Source: Spirochaetia bacterium (GTDB taxonomy: Bacteria > Spirochaetota > Spirochaetia > Treponematales > Breznakiellaceae). From it: a DNA stretch of 5,594 nucleotides. Both the position numbers and the translations under genes were made by a program. Positions within the stretch are counted from its first letter, which is position 1; each line of letters starts with the position of its first letter. The stretch covers positions 1-5,594 of the forward strand of contig BNVA01000125.1 of NCBI GenBank assembly GCA_025997755.1, read 5' to 3'. Shown one piece after another: positions 1 through 3,665 of the stretch. The notes beneath the pieces are model-generated. The model had not been told where the DNA came from. It searched no databases and saw only the letters and a list, made by a program, of their open reading frames with translations.

Positions 1-92
1 CGGCAGCATGGGGGAGACAATGGTAATTGCTATGGCATTTTTGCCAAGCGCGGAATGTGCCGCATAACACAAAAACGAGCTGTCAACCCCGC
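1..92 (-). pseudogene. Inverted duplicate fragment of larE, out of frame
   Basis: Read on the minus strand, these bases repeat larE positions 438-529 exactly, covering the stretch just after the PP-loop start (codons ~26-56 of the plus-strand copy). No base differs, so the duplication is very recent or is a technical chimera. The fragment lacks the larE start and runs off the left edge, so more larE may lie outside. The fliM start at 146 reads into it in the wrong frame and stops at 30-32, so it cannot make LarE sequence. Position i pairs with position 530-i. Confidence 0.85.
1..92. repeat. Left arm of a 92-bp perfect inverted repeat
   Basis: This arm is the exact reverse complement of 438-529. 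The match ends at 92/438; position 93 (g) and position 437 (g) are not complementary. The left limit is set only by the window edge, so the repeat may be longer. The arms are separated by 345 bases holding the fliM start, the divergent promoter region and the larE start. Confidence 0.95.
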
Positions 93-146
93 GTTGATCG
101 CCGTAAGAAGCTGATCAATTTCATCCTGAGACAAAACTTCTGTCAT
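30..146 (-). pseudogene. fliM: Truncated fliM: N-terminal ~20 codons joined to larE sequence
   Basis: The minus strand from ATG 146-144 encodes MTEVLSQDEIDQLLTAINAG, the N-terminus typical of FliM. It carries the LSQDEIDQLL motif by which FliM binds phosphorylated CheY. An AAGGA lies just upstream (149-153), with an unusually short 2-base spacing. After codon 20 the sequence switches to larE DNA in a non-larE frame and meets TAG at 32-30, giving a 38-codon open frame. The middle domain and the SpoA-type C-terminal domain (about 300 residues in normal FliM) are absent here. The last ~28 codons of a fliM lie on the opposite strand at about 662-745. As it stands this copy cannot make a working switch protein. 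Identity of the fragment is confident; whether the break is biological is not. Confidence 0.8.
86..93. other. Junction fliM 5' end / larE
   Basis: On the minus strand fliM-like sequence (codons I-N-A-G) passes into larE sequence at GCGGGG. The larE copy has the same GCGGGG at 438-443. A normal FliM is expected to have GCG-GGN (Ala-Gly) here, so at least five bases (GCGGG) were probably shared by both parents. That is a microhomology junction. The native fliM continuation is not in the window, so its exact length is inferred. Confidence 0.7.
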
Positions 147-163
147 ATTCCTTAGTCTACTTT

Positions 164-204
164 AAAATAATTTCATAGTCTAGTATCCGAAAAATAATTT
201 CATA
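164..204. repeat. Two 14-bp direct repeats, 27 bp apart
   Basis: AAAATAATTTCATA occurs exactly at 164-177 and 191-204. A shorter inverted relative, TATGAAATT, lies at 260-268. The pair sits between the fliM start (146) and the plus-strand promoter (226-254), where a regulator of either divergent gene could bind. The sequence is AT-rich, so chance or slippage is also possible. No known operator is recognised. Confidence 0.5.
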
Positions 205-225
205 TATAAAATCCGCATATTTCGC

Positions 226-254
226 TTGACTTTTTTTAAAGATTTTTTTATATT
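226..254 (+). promoter_or_regulatory. Sigma70-type promoter reading toward larE
   Basis: A -35 box TTGACT (226-231, 5 of 6 to consensus) and a -10 box TATATT (249-254, 5 of 6) are separated by exactly 17 bases, with T-rich DNA around them. The expected transcription start is near 261. It points at the larE-derived frame at 362 but is followed within 20 bases by a terminator-like hairpin, so its product may be a short RNA or an attenuated leader. Confidence 0.65.
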
Positions 255-260
255 TTCTTT

Positions 261-333
261 ATGAAATTGAGTACCGTGCGGATGGTTTTACTTCAAGTTT
301 TTACATCTTTGTATCCGCACGGTTATTTTTTTT
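261..333 (+). ncRNA. Possible short RNA or attenuator leader, ~73 nt
   Basis: The predicted transcription start (~261) and the end of the T-tract (~333) bound a transcript of about 73 nt made mostly of an 11-bp stem with a 29-nt loop. It could be a free-standing small RNA, or a leader that controls read-through into the frame at 362. No known riboswitch or RNA family is recognised. This is inference from the promoter and hairpin spacing only. Confidence 0.3.
273..333 (+). terminator. Rho-independent terminator-like hairpin before larE
   Basis: ACCGTGCGGAT (273-283) and ATCCGCACGGT (313-323) form a perfect 11-bp stem around a 29-nt loop. After two bases (TA) comes a run of eight T (326-333). 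Only the plus strand has the T-tract after the stem. The loop is longer than in a classic terminator, which leaves room for an alternative fold and so for attenuation. It ends 28 bases before the larE ATG. Confidence 0.65.
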
Positions 334-361
334 CTTAAGTCTCCGCGTAAAGCAATTAAAA

Positions 362-745
362 ATGATACCAGACGAAAAATACGAAAAATTGCAAACCATC
401 ATAAAAGAACAAGGCAGTGTAGCGGTTGCATTCTCGGGCGGGGTTGACAGCTCGTTTTTGTGTTATGCGGCACATTCCGCGCTTGGCAAAAATGCCATAG
501 CAATTACCATTGTCTCCCCCATGCTGCCGCAGACGGAGATAGATTTTGCAAAAAAAATTGCCTCTAGTGTGGGCATCAGGCATATCCTGATCGAAGAAAA
601 TCACATAGATGAAGTTGTCGCCTCAAATCCCAAGGACCGGTGTTACTATTGTAAAAAAATGGCTGTTCAAATAACTAAAAAACTTGCGGACATTGAACAA
701 GACGAATTTGAAGAGTTCATTGCCGAAGGGGAGGATTTATTATGA
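362..745 (+). CDS. Chimeric ORF: LarE N-terminal half fused to FliM C-terminal tail
   Basis: Residues 1 to ~99 match the N-terminal part of LarE, the ATP-dependent sulfur transferase that sacrifices a cysteine to build the nickel-pincer cofactor of lactate racemase-type enzymes. The PP-loop SGGVDS is at residues 25-30 and the family-typical CYYCKK at 94-99. From about residue 100 the sequence changes to AVQITKKLADIEQ and an acidic end (EFEEFIAEGEDLL), which resembles the C-terminus of treponemal FliM. Normal LarE is about 270 residues, so the C-terminal half with the sacrificial cysteine is missing, and only ~28 FliM residues are present. A LarE activity or a FliM role is therefore unlikely. 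ATG 362 fits the usual LarE N-terminus but has no good Shine-Dalgarno. The TGA overlaps the fliY ATG (ATGA), as expected for a native fliM end. The frame is open; the fusion itself may be an artefact. Confidence 0.75.
   Translation: MIPDEKYEKLQTIIKEQGSVAVAFSGGVDSSFLCYAAHSALGKNAIAITIVSPMLPQTEIDFAKKIASSVGIRHILIEENHIDEVVASNPKDRCYYCKKMAVQITKKLADIEQDEFEEFIAEGEDLL
438..529. repeat. Right arm of the 92-bp inverted repeat, within larE
   Basis: This is the partner of 1-92, with perfect complementarity. Here the sequence is in its natural place inside the LarE PP-loop domain, so this arm is the original and the left arm the copy. Confidence 0.95.
651..664. other. Junction larE / fliM 3' end
   Basis: LarE-type sequence (Cys-Tyr-Tyr-Cys-Lys-Lys) ends and FliM-type sequence (Ala-Val-Gln-Ile-Thr-Lys-Lys) begins around an A-run plus ATGGC at 653-663. 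FliM proteins commonly carry a basic residue or Lys-Lys-Met just before Ala-Val-Gln, so the run of A and ATGGC may have been common to both genes. The crossover cannot be placed to the base without the parent sequences. Confidence 0.6.
728..734 (+). promoter_or_regulatory. Strong ribosome binding site of fliY
   Basis: GGGGAGG inside the fliM tail lies 7 bases before the fliY ATG at 742. With the ATGA stop/start overlap it indicates that fliM and fliY are normally translated as a coupled pair. Confidence 0.75.
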
Positions 746-1812
746 GCGATGGCGCTCTGTCTCAAGCGGAAATAGATGCCTTACTTTCCGGCGGCTCCGG
801 CGGCGGCGGGGCGGCTCCGGCGGGCGGTGGTAGTTCACCTGCGGATAACTCCGCTATCGAAGAATATTTAAAAGGCACAATACAGTCGCAGTCCTCTAAT
901 CTTTCTATGATGACGGGCGGGACGGTAACTTTTTCGGGTCCCAGTGTTTCGTCAACAACCCGCGATGCTTTTTTAAGCACTATTCCCGACATGGTAACTG
1001 TTGTAAAGGTTGACTTCTCGGCAGGTTTCCCGGGTGAGCATCTCTTTATAATGACTGAAGATACCTCCAAGGGTATAGCCGGTCTTATGAACAAAGAGGA
1101 AAACGTTACCCTTGATGAGATGGCTATGTCGGTTATAGGCGAAGTTGTGTCGCAGATGGTTGGAACCCAGATAACGGCACTGACCAATAAAACCGGCAAT
1201 AAATCCATAGCATCGGGATCGCCTGAGGCTGCTAATGTCCCAAAGGCGGCGGCGGCTTTACCCAGCGGTAATTTTACGCTTGCAACTTACGATGTCAACC
1301 TTGGTAACGGTAACCCTAACAAGATTTGGGAAATAATAGGTCCGGCAGTGGCATCAGGCATAGTAAACGCACTTAGCGGTCCGTCTAAAACCGAAACAAT
1401 ACCAATGGGCGTTCCTCCTCTAAGTAATATAGGCGGCGGAATGATCGGCGCAAATACTACGATGGGCGGTTCTACGCATCAGTACGGTATGCCGCCTAAT
1501 ATGCAGGCTGTGCAGTTTCCAAACCTTGCAAATCCGCTTACAACCGCAGAACAGGGTAATATCGGTCTGCTCATGGACGTTTACATGGAGATGACCGTAG
1601 AGCTTGGGCGTACAAAAAAACTCATTAAAGAGATACTTTCAATGGGTGAGGGGACGATTATTGAGCTTGATAAACTGGCAGGTGAGCCTGTTGACATTCT
1701 TGTGAACCATAAATTGATAGCAAAGGGCGAGGTTGTAGTAATTGACGAAAACTTCGGCGTCCGCGTTACAGAGATCGTATCGCCTATGGAACGTATGACG
1801 GAAATCCGGTAA
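742..1812 (+). CDS. fliY: Flagellar motor switch protein FliY (CheC-like plus FliN/SpoA domain)
   Basis: This 356-residue protein is a C-ring component that helps set flagellar rotation direction. It starts with a CheY-P-binding type motif (LSQAEIDALLSGG, residues 6-18), followed by a Gly/Ala/Pro-rich linker (17-34). Residues ~40-215 form a CheC/CheX-like domain, and ~274-351 the SpoA/FliN domain (MDVYMEMTVELGR, then the ELDKLAGEPVDILVNHKLIAKGE stretch and the VRVTEIVSP end). Length and domain order fit spirochete and Firmicute FliY. In the CheC-type phosphatase motif S-x3-E-x2-N the Ser and Glu are at 130 and 134, but residue 137 is Ser in place of the catalytic Asn, so phosphatase activity is doubtful. 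The start is fixed by the strong GGGGAGG site and the ATGA overlap. The gene is followed 2 bases later by a convergent gene, not by more flagellar export genes. Confidence 0.93.
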   Translation: MSDGALSQAEIDALLSGGSGGGGAAPAGGGSSPADNSAIEEYLKGTIQSQSSNLSMMTGGTVTFSGPSVSSTTRDAFLSTIPDMVTVVKVDFSAGFPGEHLFIMTEDTSKGIAGLMNKEENVTLDEMAMSVIGEVVSQMVGTQITALTNKTGNKSIASGSPEAANVPKAAAALPSGNFTLATYDVNLGNGNPNKIWEIIGPAVASGIVNALSGPSKTETIPMGVPPLSNIGGGMIGANTTMGGSTHQYGMPPNMQAVQFPNLANPLTTAEQGNIGLLMDVYMEMTVELGRTKKLIKEILSMGEGTIIELDKLAGEPVDILVNHKLIAKGEVVVIDENFGVRVTEIVSPMERMTEIR

Positions 1813-1814
1813 AA

Positions 1815-2597
1815 TTAAATACTGTTTAACGCGGCGGCAAGCGCGGATTCTTCCCCATTTGATAATTCACCGGGCAGTATTAAGGGTAGTTCCGGCGTAG
1901 GCGGCAAAAGAAAGCCCGCATGTAAATATTTTTTGTGAATAAGCTCCCATTCGTTTTGATCCTTGTTTACACTATTTAAATAAATGCCGTTTAAAAGCCA
2001 TCTTTTTTTTATTTTGTCTTGTTCAAATAATATTTTTATTTTTTTATAACGCATAACGCCGCGCTCTGGAGCGGCTAACAAATCATAGACGGCTCTTGTT
2101 GCCGCGGAAAGGATCACCGTAGAAATCAACTTTGAAGGCGGAAAATATTGGGAAAGACAGTTATCAAGTACCAAAAGTTTAGGGGCAAGTGTCCAGGGGA
2201 GAACCGCTTTAAATAACGGCACGGAACAATCAAAACCGGAAAACGGCAGCCAAATAGGAAGTGAAACTTGCGTTTTTACGGCAGAATAGTAATCTGCAAC
2301 GGCGTTGTGTAAATCCGCTTCTTCCGTGTACAGCCGGAATGATTTTTTGGGAAAAAGTTTTTCAAGCGCTTTTAGTAAACGTTTTTCCTGCGGATTAGGA
2401 AAAGGCGCGAACAAGCCTCTTTCCGCTGTGTTCTTTAGATCACGAAGCAGGTTATTCGGCTTGTGTCCCAGTATTGCCTCCCCGCCGCACTGCCAGAGAT
2501 CAACAAGCCGCTTGCCGTCCTGCGTATACAGGCGAAATCCCCTTGCTCTTTTTATAACAGGAAGTTTTGATCTGTAATCCTTAGAAAAATTTATCAT
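1815..2597 (-). CDS. Degenerate class III (GSA-type) aminotransferase homologue
   Basis: The 260-residue product (from ATG 2597) resembles the two ends of fold-type I class III aminotransferases such as glutamate-1-semialdehyde aminomutase. The N-terminal part has RARGFRLYTQDGKRLVDLW, an ILGH motif and a FAPFPNPQEKRLLKALEKLFP stretch. The C-terminal part has AGFLLPPTPELPLILPG and a final EESALAAAL helix. Family members have about 420-450 residues; the centre is much reduced. LLVLDNCLSQYF may be the remnant of the PLP-binding Asp strand (Asp145 in this numbering), but I find no Lys where the Schiff-base lysine should follow (the region reads STVILSAATRAVYDLL). Aminotransferase activity is therefore unlikely. 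The frame is intact with no internal stop, which argues for a retained protein with another role. An in-frame TTG at 2633 would add 12 residues but would overlap the divergent gene. Neither start has a clear Shine-Dalgarno. The substrate and role are unknown. Confidence 0.7.
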   Translation of the reverse strand: MINFSKDYRSKLPVIKRARGFRLYTQDGKRLVDLWQCGGEAILGHKPNNLLRDLKNTAERGLFAPFPNPQEKRLLKALEKLFPKKSFRLYTEEADLHNAVADYYSAVKTQVSLPIWLPFSGFDCSVPLFKAVLPWTLAPKLLVLDNCLSQYFPPSKLISTVILSAATRAVYDLLAAPERGVMRYKKIKILFEQDKIKKRWLLNGIYLNSVNKDQNEWELIHKKYLHAGFLLPPTPELPLILPGELSNGEESALAAALNSI

Positions 2598-2641
2598 TGT
2601 TGCTAGAGTCGTCCATAAATGATAAAATTTCAATAACCTTT
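2598..2641. promoter_or_regulatory. Short divergent intergenic region
   Basis: These 44 bases separate the ATG starts of two divergent genes and must hold, or overlap, their promoters if the genes are transcribed from here. The DNA is AT-rich with -10-like words (for example GATAAAAT on the plus strand), but no convincing -35/-10 pair and no Shine-Dalgarno on either side. In-frame TTG codons (2597 plus, 2633 minus) would make the two genes overlap. Confidence 0.35.
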
Positions 2642-3664
2642 ATGGAAAATTATGAGATCGAAGAAATTAAGCCTGTTTTTAATGAGATGGGTATGCCAGT
2701 CAACTTTGGATGGGCTAGGTATCCTGTTTTTAAATATGAACCCGATTTATGCTGGACACCGAGGCGTCTAATATCGGAAATAGAAAGGTATATAATTTTT
2801 TCTCCGACTCATTTATTTATGTTTGAAGCATTTGACGGCGGATTTTCCGGTCATTTAAGTTTTATAGCCGTATCTTTGTTAGATAAAAAAAAATCTGAAA
2901 AAATAGAAAACATAAACTTCCCGATGGGAACATTAAACCTGCCCAAAGAGAGCAGTACAATTTCAATAAAACAAAAACAAATTCTGTTTGAAGTTATTAT
3001 TTTAGAACGCGGAAACAGAATATTAAAAGTCGATATTCCTGAAATTAAGGGTCACAGCAATCTTCGAGGAGAGGTTGTACTATCCGAACCGCCTAACGCC
3101 CAGGAGTTTGTTTCCAATTCCCGTTGGAGGGGAGAAAAAAACAGTTTTCAACTTTTGCAATGTTCTCCATGGTATTCTGTTGAGGGTGTAATTCAGTTTG
3201 AAAATACGCCTATTGTTTTTAACCAAAACCGCGCTTGCGGAATTTATTATACAAACCGTATAGGACGTCCGAAAAGAGATTTTCATTATTGGGCGGCAGC
3301 CTGCGGTTATCAAAACGACAGACTTATAGGTTTTAATATAGGATACGGACTTGCGGATTCTTCTACCGGCAGTGAAAACGCTTTTTTTGTAAACGGACAC
3401 ATACACAAACTTGGTGAGGTAACTTTTAAAATATCAACTTCAAGCTGGCTTGATCCATGGCGGTTTACCAGCAGCGATAAACGCATAGAGATGACATTTA
3501 TTCCGTGTGAAATGTCTGTTCATAAAAGATATATTTTGTTTTACTCGCTGCGTTCGGTACAAGTTTTTGGATTTTTCAGCGGCGAAGCGGTATTAGATGA
3601 CGGCTCAGTCATACAGTTTAGAAACATAACCGGAATGACCGAGCGTAAAAAAACCAGATACTAA
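2642..3664 (+). CDS. DUF2804 family protein
   Basis: The 340-residue product matches the pattern of DUF2804 proteins, a family of unknown biochemical function with a mostly beta, lipocalin/CrtC-like predicted fold. Visible landmarks are GWARYP (23-28); an early block with WTPRR then FEAFDGGFSGHLSF (38-74); GRPKRDFHYWAAACGY (208-223); the GFNIGYGLAD block followed by SENAFFVNGHIHKL (230-257); DPWRFTSSDKRIEMTFIP (271-288); and the closing VFGFFSGEAVLDDGS with the final NITGMTE (308-334). Length is normal for the family. No signal peptide or membrane segment is seen, so it is probably cytoplasmic. ATG 2642 was chosen because homology begins shortly after it; an upstream TTG (2597) would overlap the divergent gene. 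Its stop lies one base from the end of the convergent ATPase gene. The role is unknown; the neighbours give no pathway clue. Confidence 0.82.
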   Translation: MENYEIEEIKPVFNEMGMPVNFGWARYPVFKYEPDLCWTPRRLISEIERYIIFSPTHLFMFEAFDGGFSGHLSFIAVSLLDKKKSEKIENINFPMGTLNLPKESSTISIKQKQILFEVIILERGNRILKVDIPEIKGHSNLRGEVVLSEPPNAQEFVSNSRWRGEKNSFQLLQCSPWYSVEGVIQFENTPIVFNQNRACGIYYTNRIGRPKRDFHYWAAACGYQNDRLIGFNIGYGLADSSTGSENAFFVNGHIHKLGEVTFKISTSSWLDPWRFTSSDKRIEMTFIPCEMSVHKRYILFYSLRSVQVFGFFSGEAVLDDGSVIQFRNITGMTERKKTRY

Positions 3665-3665
3665 A

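Noticed and set aside
190..240. Sigma28-type flagellar promoter for the minus-strand fliM start
   Set aside because: Partial TAAA and GCGGAT words exist on the minus strand, but the spacing is about 18 instead of ~15 and the -10 box matches poorly.
273..323. Inverted repeat as an invertible promoter switch
   Set aside because: The arms are only 11 bp, the promoter lies outside them, no recombinase gene is present, and the T-tract on one side fits a terminator better.
261..338. A 25-codon ORF overlapping the hairpin, as a real leader peptide gene
   Set aside because: It has no ribosome binding site, begins exactly at the predicted transcript start, and shows no run of a regulatory amino acid. 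It is mentioned only in the attenuator finding.
356..604. Minus-strand 82-codon ORF
   Set aside because: It is the antisense shadow of the larE segment and has no recognisable protein features.
785..832. GC-rich GGCGGCTCCGG repeats as a regulatory or mobile repeat
   Set aside because: They encode the Gly/Ala/Pro linker of FliY in frame and are explained by that, though the stretch could be prone to slippage.
762..1208. Minus-strand 148-codon ORF opposite fliY
   Set aside because: It is a shadow of the strongly supported fliY frame; its Pro/Pro-rich end mirrors the Gly-rich linker codons.
2305..2577. Plus-strand 90-codon ORF opposite the aminotransferase-like gene
   Set aside because: It has a Ser/Arg-rich composition typical of an antisense frame and no family resemblance.
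3080..3406. Minus-strand 108-codon ORF opposite the DUF2804 gene
   Set aside because: It is a shadow frame; the opposite strand carries the conserved family motifs.
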